A DNA stretch of 64,000 nucleotides from Lachnospiraceae bacterium M18-1 (GCA_000403295.2 KE159611.1:497849-561848), one strand, 5' to 3'; positions 53,378-62,352 are shown, counted from the first letter of the stretch. The notes: generated from the sequence alone by a model not told the origin. A program made the numbers and translations.

Positions 53378-54325
53378 TTTCTCTTCAGAAGTGTATTCTT
53401 TGATGATCGGCGGAATCTGCGCCATCAGGTTATCAATGTCCTCAAACATAGCGCTCTTGGTCGTTCCCAGCTTTCCTGCGTGGCTGATGTGCTTCACCAC
53501 GTCCTGATTCAGTCCCTTGATCTGCTCAAAGAATCCGCACAGTGAATCCAGCGCATTCTTAGAATCGTCAATCACGCCGGAGATCTCGTTGTGTACTGAC
53601 GCGGCGCCCTCTGCGGACTGGGTAATCTCATCAAACCTCTCATAGGTCTCATTGACCTTGTCCAGACTCTCACCAAGCGCCTCCTGCGAAGCGTTGATGT
53701 TGACATTGAGCTTCTCTGTCCCCTGCTCCACATCCTGGATGCCCGAATCTACCTCTCCGGTCAGTTCCTTGATCTCATCTGCCAGCTTCTTGACTTCAAC
53801 CGCAACTACAGCAAATCCCTTTCCCTGCTCTCCGGCACGGGCCGCCTCAATAGACGCATTGAGAGCCAGAAGGTTGGTCTGCTCGGCAATGGACACGATC
53901 TTGCCCATGCACCGCTTGATCTTCTCCACCGCAACCTGCAGATTCTCGAATGTAGTCTCCATTTCTTTAAAATAAGAATCCACCTGCATAGAGCTGGTCT
54001 TCAGCTCCTCCACGCCGCCCTGGGCGCGGACAACAGACTGTGAGATACTTTCCTTCACCTCTGAAAATTCGCCCGACACCTGTTCAATGCTCATAAAGTT
54101 CTGCCCGAACCCCTGCAGACGTCCCTGAAAATTCTCTGCCTCCGAGAGCACCTGGCCGAAGGATTTGCCGATCCGGTCCAACTCCCACAGAGAGTCAACC
54201 TCCCTCTGTACCAGTTCCCCATGGTAGTCTTTCAGAGTCTTCATCACATGCAGTACCGGCTCCAGGCTTTTTTCCTGCTGAGGCAGCATCTTTGTATCCT
54301 GCCTGTTCTTTTTCCAAAATGCCAT
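53375..54325 (-). CDS. Soluble methyl-accepting chemotaxis-like protein
   Basis: 316 residues from ATG 54325 (AGGAGGGAAAAG upstream). No membrane segment and no HAMP. The first 90 residues are helical. The signalling core follows, with the hairpin tip [30 protein letters not shown] (written here in two parts in the sequence around residues 150-180). The methylation helices are short. Fourteen bases after the FIST gene, so the FIST protein is probably its sensor partner in a cytoplasmic array or non-chemotactic switch. Confidence 0.88.
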   Translation of the reverse strand: MAFWKKNRQDTKMLPQQEKSLEPVLHVMKTLKDYHGELVQREVDSLWELDRIGKSFGQVLSEAENFQGRLQGFGQNFMSIEQVSGEFSEVKESISQSVVRAQGGVEELKTSSMQVDSYFKEMETTFENLQVAVEKIKRCMGKIVSIAEQTNLLALNASIEAARAGEQGKGFAVVAVEVKKLADEIKELTGEVDSGIQDVEQGTEKLNVNINASQEALGESLDKVNETYERFDEITQSAEGAASVHNEISGVIDDSKNALDSLCGFFEQIKGLNQDVVKHISHAGKLGTTKSAMFEDIDNLMAQIPPIIKEYTSEEK

Positions 54326-54338
54326 AATCTTTTCCCTC

Positions 54339-55394
54339 CTATTCGAATACCACACAGGTCATGGACTGGTTTACGAAGCGGTTGTTATAATGCTCCCCAT
54401 ATCCTACAAGTCCTGCGTGTCTGCCCAGCGCGCTCATTTCGTTCAGATATTCCTGCATATAATGTTCTTGTGTGAACAGCAGATACCGGAACAGGCAGTT
54501 CACGGAAAATACGGCTGAAATATTTGGAAAATCGTGTTTTATCTTACGGATCGTGTTCTTAACAATGGCTCTGTAGTCTCCCAGCTCCAGCAGCAGCAGA
54601 ACATCCGAATCATTGACCTGGCGGAAGCAGCACAGTGCGTCGCCCTGGACCTCCTTGATCGATACGATGCAGGTATCGTCGCCGTTCAGCTTTCCGAACG
54701 GATTCTTAAAGGTCTGCGTCGTAATCTCCTGCTCCGAGATCTTGAGGATGTCCTGATAAACCTGTCTGGCCGGACGGCCGTTGAGGGTTCCCAGTATGTA
54801 TCTTGCCTTATCAGTCCCGGAAGCGATAAAGCGGTGGTTCTGCATCTGGTGGTAAATGTTTTCCTTGTAGGCCTTGACCCTGCCATTCTGGTTTTTGATG
54901 ACCCCGTAGACTACGGCGTCCTCATAAACCCGGCCGTTCGCAGAGACCTTGCCCGCGTCGCCGGTTCCGCCTACCAGAGAAATATTTCTGCGCTTCAGAA
55001 CACTGTAGATGGTCGTCAGTACGCAGGCATCGTTGCCGGTGCAGAAGTCGATACAGATCGTATCGCGCTCCGTGCCGTTAACCGACTTTACATCCTGCTC
55101 CAGCCGGTCGATATATTTTACCGGCATGACAGAAACTTCTTCGAGTACATTGGCCGCGGCGCTGACTCCTTCGGAAAATGCGATGACGCCCACGCCTTTT
55201 TCTACCACTTTGGTATCATAACTCATGCCGATGCATCCGATACTCGGCACGCCCGGGAACAGCGCCTCCAGTTCCTTCACATGCGCTTCAAACTGATCTC
55301 CGTTTGAAAGCAGCATGATAAACTGCGGTCTGGTCACCCCGCGGGCCGCTTCCTTCAAGTCTCCGTTCCGGCTCATTCCAAAAAATTGTTTCAT
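54339..55394 (-). CDS. FIST N/C-domain sensory protein
   Basis: 351 residues. N-terminal FIST part ([39 protein letters not shown]) and FIST_C part ([40 protein letters not shown]). FIST domains are predicted small-ligand sensors, possibly for amino acids, usually attached to signalling domains. Here it is a separate protein encoded just before a soluble chemoreceptor. Ribosome site GAAAGAGAGAGG. A small hairpin lies in the leader at 55429-55448. Confidence 0.88.
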   Translation of the reverse strand: MKQFFGMSRNGDLKEAARGVTRPQFIMLLSNGDQFEAHVKELEALFPGVPSIGCIGMSYDTKVVEKGVGVIAFSEGVSAAANVLEEVSVMPVKYIDRLEQDVKSVNGTERDTICIDFCTGNDACVLTTIYSVLKRRNISLVGGTGDAGKVSANGRVYEDAVVYGVIKNQNGRVKAYKENIYHQMQNHRFIASGTDKARYILGTLNGRPARQVYQDILKISEQEITTQTFKNPFGKLNGDDTCIVSIKEVQGDALCCFRQVNDSDVLLLLELGDYRAIVKNTIRKIKHDFPNISAVFSVNCLFRYLLFTQEHYMQEYLNEMSALGRHAGLVGYGEHYNNRFVNQSMTCVVFE

Positions 55395-55428
55395 TATGCA
55401 GCCTCTCTCTTTCCTTCATAAAATGGTA

Positions 55429-55448
55429 ATGTCTGATTCTTCAGACAT
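55429..55448. promoter_or_regulatory. Perfect inverted repeat in the FIST gene leader
   Basis: ATGTCTGA / TCAGACAT, eight perfect pairs around TTCT, 35 bases upstream of the FIST start codon. Could be an operator or a leader hairpin. Confidence 0.45.
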
Positions 55449-55699
55449 GTATGTTATTTGTACTTCTTTTATAAATGTGACATGTAAATGGCATAACCTG
55501 TCGAAATCTTAGATTGCAAATATATTATATGTTAATTTCCTATATATCGTCAATCAGATTTTTAGATTTTTTACGATTCCTTCCATCTGCGGCGTCGGAG
55601 TCAGTCAACGATGCTACCAGCATCGCCTCCCTCCTCCGTCTTGCGCTGCTGTAAACATCAGACGCTATTTACTTCAGAATTAATGCAATGATGTACTAG

Positions 55700-55858
55700 T
55701 GTACTGACCGTATTATATCCAATGAAACTCCGCAGGATAATTTTTCATCGGCAAGGCGGCTGAATGAGGCGTAGCCGGTAGCTACGTCGATTGAAGCCAA
55801 CACAGTCCGATGGAAAATTAGACAAGGAGGTTTGTTGGAATATAATACGGTCAGTACA
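55700..55858. mobile_element. MITE-like hairpin element A (159 bp)
   Basis: Perfect 19-bp terminal inverted repeats, TGTACTGACCGTATTATAT (55700-55718) and its reverse complement (55840-55858), bounded on both sides by CTAG (55696-55699 and 55859-55862). The inside continues as an imperfect hairpin (ATAATTTTTCATCGG/CCGATGGAAAATTA and GGCTGAATGAGGCGTAGCC/GGTAGCTACGTC...AGCC). No coding frame. The whole 690-base gap between the FIST and DUF4097 genes consists of this element, element B, and a terminator hairpin. Confidence 0.8.
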
Positions 55859-55862
55859 CTAG

Positions 55863-56020
55863 AGCGTGTTTGAAAATTGCTTTCTGCAAGATGTCGTCCC
55901 ACTTTGCATCAAATTTTATGCTGGATTTAGGAGGTGCAGCGGGCTACATTGACTAAATTCAGCACAAAGTCTGGTGTAAAGTGGGGCGGCAGATTGTAGG
56001 AATGAATTTTCAAACACGCT
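55863..56020. mobile_element. MITE-like hairpin element B (158 bp)
   Basis: Perfect 16-bp terminal inverted repeats, AGCGTGTTTGAAAATT (55863-55878) and AATTTTCAAACACGCT (56005-56020), flanked by CTAG at 55859-55862 and 56021-56024. Interior arms GTCCCACTTTGCATCA / TGGTGTAAAGTGGGGC and TGCTGGATTTAG / CTAAATTCAGCA fold it into one long hairpin. Unrelated in sequence to element A but nearly the same length and sharing the middle CTAG. Confidence 0.82.
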
Positions 56021-56034
56021 CTAGTACATCACAA

Positions 56035-56081
56035 GGCTCCATGAGCTGCAAGTCCTTACCTGCCTGCAGCTTCATGGAGCC
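56035..56081 (-). terminator. Hairpin after the DUF4097 gene
   Basis: GGCTCCATGAGCTGCA (56035-56050) pairs with TGCAGCTTCATGGAGCC (56065-56081) with one bulge. It lies just downstream of the DUF4097 stop. The T-run is poor, so termination is likely but not certain. Confidence 0.55.
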
Positions 56082-56086
56082 AATGT

Positions 56087-57157
56087 TTATTTAATGACGA
56101 TATCCCCTGATTCTACCTTGATACTGATATTACCCTCAGACTTTCCTTCTGATGTATAAACTCCTTCACCATCACCAGATACCTGACGGCCCGGAGCTCC
56201 CTCGGGAATGTCAATGCTGCCGTATTCGCTGCGGGCATTCACGGAATACTCCGACAGATCTTTTGGAAGCCTGATCTTGACATTGCCGTATTCATTGATA
56301 CAGGACAGGTCCGTCAGTTCCCGGGCGTCCAGATCCAGGTCCCCGGATTCCAGCGTGAACTCCGCCGTCTCCGCAGAAAATCCATCCAGTTCAGCATTGC
56401 CGTAATCCACCTTTGCAGTCAGGGTATCACATGTAAATGCATCTGCTTTCAGGGCTCCGGATTCCAGCTTTGCCTCCGCTTTTTCGGCAGTGATCTCCTT
56501 TAATGTAACATTTCCATATTCATTTTTCAGGAGAACGTCCTCCGCAGTCACAAACTCTGCCTTGAGATCGCCGGATTCCATACCCAGTTCCAGATTCCGG
56601 AAGCTTACATCCCGAAGCCTGGCATCCCCATAGCTGATATCCAGCTTCGCATCCCCAAAGGTCAGATCTTCTGCAGAAAAATCGCCGAAATCATTATACA
56701 CATCCAGCCGGCCCATCTTCTCCCCCTCCGGTATATACAGGTTTACCTCCGCATTCTGGAACACTTCCCTGTTCCCCACATAGAAAAAATTCACGGCAAA
56801 GCCGAACCCAGGCTGTCTGCCTGTATGCGTCAGAGTCAGCGTATCATCCCGGACTTCCCATAAGGGTTCGCCGTAATCACCGTCCAGCCTGTATTCCAGA
56901 TAAAAGTCGTCATCGCCGGAAGGCAGGATCCGGACATCCGCGTAGGAGCCGATCTTGATCTCTGTGTCGGTAAATGCGTCGATCTTTGTTTTTTTCATGA
57001 TGTAAGGTTCCTGGTCCGTGTAAGGGGAAACGACTCCGTTTCTGGAAAAAGCGACGCCCGCCCGGCCGCCGAGCAGATGTCCGATCATCATCAGCACCGC
57101 GCCCAAAGCAATCAGGGCGAGAGAAGCCTTGATCAGTATTTTAGTATTTTTTTTCAT
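56087..57157 (-). CDS. DUF4097-family beta-repeat protein
   Basis: 356 residues from ATG 57157 (AGGAGGACG upstream). One N-terminal membrane anchor (about 8-28), then an extracytoplasmic repeat domain. Alternating units of the type (E/Y)YGN-V and ESGDL recur about every 20-25 residues (KNEYGNVTLKEI, KLESGALKADA, KVDYGNAELDG, TLESGDLDLDA, NEYGNVKIRL, VESGDIVIK), i.e. a right-handed beta-solenoid. Third gene of the PadR operon; it overlaps DUF1700 by 17 bases. Probably an envelope-associated protein. The role is unknown. Confidence 0.88.
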   Translation of the reverse strand: MKKNTKILIKASLALIALGAVLMMIGHLLGGRAGVAFSRNGVVSPYTDQEPYIMKKTKIDAFTDTEIKIGSYADVRILPSGDDDFYLEYRLDGDYGEPLWEVRDDTLTLTHTGRQPGFGFAVNFFYVGNREVFQNAEVNLYIPEGEKMGRLDVYNDFGDFSAEDLTFGDAKLDISYGDARLRDVSFRNLELGMESGDLKAEFVTAEDVLLKNEYGNVTLKEITAEKAEAKLESGALKADAFTCDTLTAKVDYGNAELDGFSAETAEFTLESGDLDLDARELTDLSCINEYGNVKIRLPKDLSEYSVNARSEYGSIDIPEGAPGRQVSGDGEGVYTSEGKSEGNISIKVESGDIVIK

Positions 57158-57737
57158 GTCTGCGTCCTCCTTTTGTGATATTTCCCAAAGATTGTGACAT
57201 CTTCCCCAGCGCCCAGCGGCACAGGCGGAAGGAACCGTATACAAACAGAGTCCCGGCCCCTATTGTGAAAAGGCTCATCCCAATGGTTGTGATCCCATCC
57301 GCAAAGGCGTGGAATGTCAGGATAAATCCGCCTGCCAGGGCGACCACGCCTCCTGCCGCCACGCAGACCGCCGCCAGGAAGAGACTTCCCAATACGGCAA
57401 ATACGGTGATAAACAGTGCGAATATCACACAGAATAACGCCAGCAGCAGAGGCAGTGCGATAGGGGCGGCGCATACTCCCAGGATTCCCACCCAGACCGC
57501 GTGTACTCCGCGCCTCACGGTTCTTGGCGGCTCCTCGATGTTCTTTTCTGCCAGGTTCATGATCAGCTCCCGGGAAGCGTCCTCGGGCGCGCCCAGATCC
57601 CGGATCGCATCCTGCTCATGCGCCGGTCCTGCTTCATTAAAGTATTCTTCAAAATATTCCATGGCCCTGTCGTAGTCTTCCTTCGGCAGGCGCCGCAGAT
57701 TATGGGAAAGTATCGTCATATAGTCTGCTCTGGTCAT
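57141..57737 (-). CDS. DUF1700-family membrane protein
   Basis: 198 residues. The N-terminal 70 residues are the DUF1700 helical part (MTRADYMTILSHNLRRLP, YFEEYFNEAG, DLGAPEDASREL), followed by three or four membrane segments. It starts inside the PadR stop (ATGA) and its end overlaps DUF4097. PadR-DUF1700-DUF4097 is a recurring Bacillota envelope-stress operon. DUF1700 is suspected to be an anti-sigma-like or membrane adaptor protein, not proven. Confidence 0.88.
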   Translation of the reverse strand: MTRADYMTILSHNLRRLPKEDYDRAMEYFEEYFNEAGPAHEQDAIRDLGAPEDASRELIMNLAEKNIEEPPRTVRRGVHAVWVGILGVCAAPIALPLLLALFCVIFALFITVFAVLGSLFLAAVCVAAGGVVALAGGFILTFHAFADGITTIGMSLFTIGAGTLFVYGSFRLCRWALGKMSQSLGNITKGGRRHEKKY

Positions 57738-58051
57738 TTTTCAGTTCCTCCCTTCACAATGTCATCGATAATTGTCTTATAGCGTTCCCATTCCTTCGAC
57801 AGTTCTTCCTGATAGTATCTGCCGGAATCCGTGATAGTGTAATACTTCCGGTTCCGGCCCTGGTACTGCTCATCGTAAGTCTCAACGAAATGCTGTTCCT
57901 GAAGGCGGCGCAGGATCGGGTAAAGGGTGGAATCCTTGGTGTTGGCCGCACGCTTGATGATCTGGCTGATCTGGTAGCCGTAGGCGTCAGACTCCGCGAT
58001 GACCGACAGGACAAGCAGATCGAACATAGGCGCATTCAACGGAAATGTCAT
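57734..58051 (-). CDS. PadR-family transcriptional regulator
   Basis: 105 residues. Winged helix with LLVLSVIAESDAYGYQIS, the DSTLYPILRRLQEQ recognition region and a wing GRNRKYYTITDSG, followed by a short dimerisation helix. It starts with GAAAGGAC upstream. Operon head for DUF1700/DUF4097, with a consensus promoter and an inverted repeat in the leader, so autoregulation is likely. Confidence 0.92.
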   Translation of the reverse strand: MTFPLNAPMFDLLVLSVIAESDAYGYQISQIIKRAANTKDSTLYPILRRLQEQHFVETYDEQYQGRNRKYYTITDSGRYYQEELSKEWERYKTIIDDIVKGGTEK

Positions 58052-58079
58052 GATATCAGTCCTTTCTATGTGTTGTTTT

Positions 58080-58110
58080 AAAATATATGTTTTTTTAAAT
58101 CATATATTTT
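58080..58110. promoter_or_regulatory. Candidate PadR operator
   Basis: AAAATATATG (58080-58089) and CATATATTTT (58101-58110) form a perfect 10-bp inverted repeat, 11 bases apart. It spans about +4 to +34 of the predicted PadR transcript. Confidence 0.55.
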
Positions 58111-58120
58111 ATTTGTCTAT

Positions 58121-58149
58121 ATTATATTCTGTATAATATATTTTGTCAA
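58121..58149 (-). promoter_or_regulatory. Consensus promoter of the PadR operon
   Basis: On the minus strand TTGACA (58149-58144), exactly 17 bases, TATAAT (58126-58121). Both boxes are perfect sigma-A consensus, so repression must set its activity. Confidence 0.88.
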
Positions 58150-58237
58150 TAGGGATATTCAAAAAAATTCTACGAGTGTGCGTATTGAGTGATACCAGAT
58201 AAGGATAAATTTTTGTTTAATGAAAAAAAGATGAATC

Positions 58238-58350
58238 TTGCAATTAACATTTGCATATGCTATAATGCCATTAGGCAAAAAGAGATGCAAACGTTCCATG
58301 TGAACAAAGAACGAAATCCCCGAACCGTGTTCCAGCACAGTTCGGGGATT
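58238..58350 (+). ncRNA. Candidate antisense antitoxin RNA
   Basis: TTGCAA (58238-58243), 17 bases, TATAAT (58261-58266) predicts a transcript from about 58273. It runs to the 11-bp hairpin AATCCCCGAAC (58315-58325) / GTTCGGGGATT (58340-58350) followed by a T-rich stretch: about 85 bases without a convincing coding frame. It converges on the small hydrophobic peptide gene and overlaps the predicted end of that mRNA, as in TxpA/RatA- or BsrG/SR4-type systems. Confidence 0.6.
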
Positions 58351-58386
58351 CTTCTTTACTTTTATGGTGGCAAAGCACCCACCAGG

Positions 58387-58485
58387 CTATTTGTTGCTCT
58401 TATCGTCACCGCCTAACCATTTGATAATGTAGTGGCAAGCTACACCAGCCGCAACGGCGATTAAAAAGGATGCAAATAACTCCAT
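58387..58485 (-). CDS. Small hydrophobic peptide, probable type I toxin
   Basis: 32 residues, MELFASFLIAVAAGVACHYI and then IKWLGGDDKSNK: one membrane helix (about 3-24) with a charged, Lys/Asp tail. A very strong GGGAGGAGGTG lies seven bases before the ATG. Size, topology and charged C-terminus are those of type I toxins of Bacillota (Fst/TxpA/BsrG-like). An extended -10 promoter precedes it, and an opposite-strand RNA gene overlaps its 3' end. It could also be a harmless membrane microprotein; toxicity is inferred. Confidence 0.72.
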   Translation of the reverse strand: MELFASFLIAVAAGVACHYIIKWLGGDDKSNK

Positions 58486-58530
58486 GTGAACACCTCCTCC
58501 CTGTTGCGGGTATCGGTGAGCAACATATAG

Positions 58531-58536
58531 ATTATA
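58531..58536 (-). promoter_or_regulatory. Extended -10 promoter of the small peptide gene
   Basis: On the minus strand TGTTATAAT (extended TG plus TATAAT at 58536-58531), 46 bases before the start codon; the -35 is weak. Further upstream, 58585-58605 is an inverted repeat GGATTGTG...CACAATCC. Confidence 0.55.
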
Positions 58537-58676
58537 ACATGCTATCCGATGTTCTTGTACTTTTTTCTCAAAGATTTGTTATTGGGATTGTGGCTATCAC
58601 AATCCGATGCTCGTTATTTCTGTGGACTCTGATCTCATGACAATCTTTTCGTAATTCTTCCATTGCAGCGGCAGCC

Positions 58677-60041
58677 TCATTCCCGTGTCAGCTTCCGGAT
58701 CCACTTCCACGACCTGCACCGCAGATATGCCGGGATACACTTAAAAAACTGATCCGCATTGAGGCACCACACCACCACTGCCGACGGCGCTTTCACCACA
58801 AATGCCATAAAAAACGACAGCGGAAGCACGATCAGCCAGATGCTGACCAGGTCCATCTTCACCACAAACATGGCATCCCCGCCGCCCCGGATGATACCGG
58901 TATTGGTGGGCATCTGGTAGGACATCCCCACATCCACGGCGCTCAATATCATGAGAAATGTATTTGCCATGGCCTTGGTCTCCGGACGCAGATCGTACAG
59001 GCTCAGCACCGGGATACGCAGGAAAAACAGGGCGATCCCTGAACAGATCCCGATTCCGAGAAATAATTTCTGAAGGCGCCGGGCATACTGCTTCACCTGT
59101 TCCATATCCCCTCCGCCGATGGCCTTTCCGATCATCACCCCAGCCGCGGAAGCCGCGCCGATGGCGGTGGATTTTACCAGCAGGAAGAGATTGGAGGCGG
59201 CGCTGTTCGCCGCGATCGCTGCCGCGGTCATATGTCCCAGGATGGCAGTCTGGAGCGCCGTGTTCACGCCCCAAAGGCCATTTGTCACCAGGATCGGCAG
59301 GGTCACCTTGATATAATCCCTCCAGAGCAGCCGGTCAAATTGGAAGAAATCCCGCACCCGCAGGCAAATATTTTTTTCCGTTTTTGCAATATAGAGGATC
59401 AGCACGGCAGTCTCCAGGATCCGGGCAGTCAGCGTTCCCACTGCCGCTCCTGCCGTCCCCATCTCAGGCATGCCGAACCGTCCGAAGATCAGCACATAAT
59501 TGATACCGCAGTTGACAAAAAATGTCATGGCCGAGAGGTACAGCGCGATCTTTACGATCTGCATACTGCGCAGTACGGCCAGCAAAAGCTGGGTCACTGC
59601 AAAGAACAGATAGGTAAAACGGATCAGCCGCAGATATCTTGCTCCCTCCGCGATGATAGGCCCGTCTGTCGTAAACAGTGCGATCGCCTGCTCCGGAAAC
59701 AGGCTGATCAGCACGGACAGAAGCGCCATCACAGCCAGCCCGAGCTGCATCATCATAGCCGCGATCTTTTTCATCGGCCTTGTCTGCTGTTTCCCCCAGT
59801 ATTGGCTCCCAAGGATGACCATCCCCTCCCCAAAGGCCGCCAGCAGCATCTGATACACAAACTGAATCTGATTGGCCGCCGCCACTCCCGCAAGGGAAGT
59901 TTCACTGTACGCCCCCAGCATCACATTGTCTGTCAGGTTGACGCTCAATGTCACCACATTCTGCAGCACCAGGGCAATATATAAGGTAAAAAACTGTCTG
60001 TAAAAGGACGCTTCTTTTTGCTTCATTTCTTTTGCATCCAT
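58677..60041 (-). CDS. MATE-family multidrug/cation antiporter
   Basis: 454 residues, twelve membrane segments in two similar halves. MATE features are LTDNVMLGAYSETSLAGVAAA in the first half and LWGVNTALQTAILGHMTAAAIAANS in the second. A charged cytoplasmic start (MDAKEMKQKEASFYRQFF). Exports organic cations or metabolites using Na+ or H+. The ribosome site (AAAGAAAAGAG) is modest. Divergent from the GH31 gene, with a 240-base shared upstream region. Confidence 0.92.
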   Translation of the reverse strand: MDAKEMKQKEASFYRQFFTLYIALVLQNVVTLSVNLTDNVMLGAYSETSLAGVAAANQIQFVYQMLLAAFGEGMVILGSQYWGKQQTRPMKKIAAMMMQLGLAVMALLSVLISLFPEQAIALFTTDGPIIAEGARYLRLIRFTYLFFAVTQLLLAVLRSMQIVKIALYLSAMTFFVNCGINYVLIFGRFGMPEMGTAGAAVGTLTARILETAVLILYIAKTEKNICLRVRDFFQFDRLLWRDYIKVTLPILVTNGLWGVNTALQTAILGHMTAAAIAANSAASNLFLLVKSTAIGAASAAGVMIGKAIGGGDMEQVKQYARRLQKLFLGIGICSGIALFFLRIPVLSLYDLRPETKAMANTFLMILSAVDVGMSYQMPTNTGIIRGGGDAMFVVKMDLVSIWLIVLPLSFFMAFVVKAPSAVVVWCLNADQFFKCIPAYLRCRSWKWIRKLTRE

Positions 60042-60282
60042 CTCTTTTCTTTCGTAAGTTTATGTGAATGGTTTCATCATATCATAATTTTCTGACCATG
60101 CATACCAAAAAAGTCAAAATTTCGTGATTATTTCATAAAATAATGTAAGCATTTCTCTTGGAAGTATATTATAATGTATTTATTATCAGATAAAAGGGCG
60201 CCGGGATGAGCACCTTTCAAAGATTTGCCGGCAGACCTTCGGGGATGCGGCGCAGTATTGATCAAGAACAGGAGGATACGTG

Positions 60283-62352
60283 ATGATTCGGAAGTATGTG
60301 TATGGAAAACCATTTTCAACAGAGGCCGTTGTAACGGAGGTGGCTGCCGCAGAAGGGACGCCGTCTTACGGCAGGATTGAAACGGAACAGGGATTTTGTT
60401 TTACTTATATTATGGAAGAAACGGATATCGTATACGGGCTCGGAGAGGCCAACCGGGGACTGAACAAGCGGGGCTACTGCTACATCAGCGACTGTACGGA
60501 CGATCCCAACCACACAGAGGACAAGCGTTCCCTCTACGGAGCCCATAATTTTATCGTGGTGTCCGGAAAGGAAACCTTCGGACTGTTCTTTGACTACCCG
60601 TCTGCCATGACATTTGACATCGGATATACCCGGATGGACACTCTGCAGGTGACCTGTGCCGAGGCAGATCTGAACCTGTTCGTGATCGACGGAGATTCGC
60701 CTTACGATATTGTAAAGCAGTTCCGGAAGATCATCGGCAGAAGCTACATCCCGCCGAAATTTGCCTTTGGTTTCGGGCAGAGCCGGTGGGGCTACAAGAC
60801 GAAAGAAGATTTCCGCAAGGTCGCTGACGGCTATCGGGAAAATAAGATTCCGCTGGATATGGTCTACATGGATATCGACTATATGCAGGATTTCAAAGAC
60901 TTTACACTGAGCGAGAAAAATTTCCCGGATTTCCCGGAATTTGTGCAGGAAATGAAAGATAAAAATCTCCGGCTGATCCCTATTATCGACGCGGGCGTCA
61001 AGGTGGAGGGCGGCTACGATGTGTACGAGGAAGGTGTGAAGAACCGATACTTCTGCCAGCGCGAGGACGGAAGCGACTTCGTGGCGGCAGTGTGGCCGGG
61101 GGATACCCATTTCCCGGATGTGCTCAATGACGACGCCCGCGCGTGGTTCGGAGATAAATACCGTGTTCTGACAGACCAAGGCATCGAAGGCTTCTGGAAT
61201 GATATGAATGAGCCTGCGATCTTCTATTCCCCGGAAGGAATCGAAGAGCTGAAAGGAATGCTGAAAGCATTTCTGGAAAATGAAGACTACAACAGCGGAA
61301 TCAACGCGGGAACACTGGCTGTTGCTCCTACATCGGATACCAACGACAGCGCGGAAAACGAAGCCGCCGGAGCTTCCCTCTGGCCTCTGATGGGAAAGAT
61401 CAGCGGGCTGGCAAACAGCAAGGAGGATTACCGACGTTTTTATCATACGGTAAACGGGGAGCGGATCCGCCACGACAAGGTACACAACCTGTTCGGGTAC
61501 TACATGACCCGTTCAGCAGGCGAGGCATTTGAGCGGATCGATCCGGAGAAGCGTTTCCTCATGTTCTCCCGTTCCTCCTATATCGGAATGCACCGCTACG
61601 GCGGAATCTGGATGGGCGACAACAAATCCTGGTGGTCCCACATCCTGCTGAATCTGAAAATGCTGCCGTCTCTGAACATGTGCGGATTTTTGTATACCGG
61701 AGCGGATCTGGGCGGCTTCGGTGCTGACGCCACCAGGGATCTGCTGCTGCGCTGGCTGGCGCTGGGCGTATTCACTCCGCTGATGCGGGATCATGCGGCT
61801 GCCGGAACCAGAGATCAGGAATGCTACCAGTTTGAGAATCTGGATGATTTCCGCCATGTAGTCGGGGTACGCTACCGGCTGATCCCATATCTGTACAGCG
61901 AATATATGAAGGCCGCGCTGAACGACGACCTGTATTTCAAACCGCTTGCATTTGTATATCCTGACGATTCCATGGCCGTTCAGGTGGAGGATCAGATGAT
62001 GCTTGGCAATGAGGTCATGATCGCACCGGTCTACACCCAGAATGCCCGGGGACGTTATGTATATCTTCCGGAGGAAATGAAGTTCGTCAAGTTCCTGCCG
62101 GATGGTTCTGTCTCGGAAGTGGTGTTAGGAAAAGGACATCATTATGTGGAGATCGCACTGAATGAAGTGCCGCTGTTCATCCGCAGCGGGAAATGTATTC
62201 CGGTTGCAGAAGCCGCAGAGTATGTGGATGCGCTGGATACCAGAAATCTGACCATGCTTGGATATGCAGGGGCAGAGTATACACTGTATGAGGATGACGG
62301 TGTGGGCAAAGAATATGACAAGGAAGAGAATTACAGAACGCTGAAGAATTGA
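60283..62352 (+). CDS. GH31 alpha-glucosidase
   Basis: 689 residues from ATG 60283 (AGGAGG seven bases upstream; GTG at 60280 is too close). N-terminal beta-sandwich with DIVYGLGEANRGLNKRG. The catalytic barrel has the nucleophile Asp in GFWNDMNEPAIF (near 307) and the acid/base Asp in WMGDNKSWW (near 450), with RSSYIGMHRYG before it. No signal peptide, so it is cytoplasmic. It cleaves terminal alpha-glucosyl residues from maltose-, isomaltose- or sucrose-type oligosaccharides. Followed by a strong terminator, so monocistronic. Confidence 0.94.
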   Translation: MIRKYVYGKPFSTEAVVTEVAAAEGTPSYGRIETEQGFCFTYIMEETDIVYGLGEANRGLNKRGYCYISDCTDDPNHTEDKRSLYGAHNFIVVSGKETFGLFFDYPSAMTFDIGYTRMDTLQVTCAEADLNLFVIDGDSPYDIVKQFRKIIGRSYIPPKFAFGFGQSRWGYKTKEDFRKVADGYRENKIPLDMVYMDIDYMQDFKDFTLSEKNFPDFPEFVQEMKDKNLRLIPIIDAGVKVEGGYDVYEEGVKNRYFCQREDGSDFVAAVWPGDTHFPDVLNDDARAWFGDKYRVLTDQGIEGFWNDMNEPAIFYSPEGIEELKGMLKAFLENEDYNSGINAGTLAVAPTSDTNDSAENEAAGASLWPLMGKISGLANSKEDYRRFYHTVNGERIRHDKVHNLFGYYMTRSAGEAFERIDPEKRFLMFSRSSYIGMHRYGGIWMGDNKSWWSHILLNLKMLPSLNMCGFLYTGADLGGFGADATRDLLLRWLALGVFTPLMRDHAAAGTRDQECYQFENLDDFRHVVGVRYRLIPYLYSEYMKAALNDDLYFKPLAFVYPDDSMAVQVEDQMMLGNEVMIAPVYTQNARGRYVYLPEEMKFVKFLPDGSVSEVVLGKGHHYVEIALNEVPLFIRSGKCIPVAEAAEYVDALDTRNLTMLGYAGAEYTLYEDDGVGKEYDKEENYRTLKN

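Noticed and set aside
58189..58416. 75-codon plus-strand frame
   Set aside because: It crosses a promoter and the terminator hairpin of the putative antisense RNA and has no ribosome site. The opposite-strand 32-residue peptide explains the region better.
60316..61485. Minus-strand frame of 389 codons
   Set aside because: Antisense to the GH31 gene; typical mirror frame of a GC-balanced gene.
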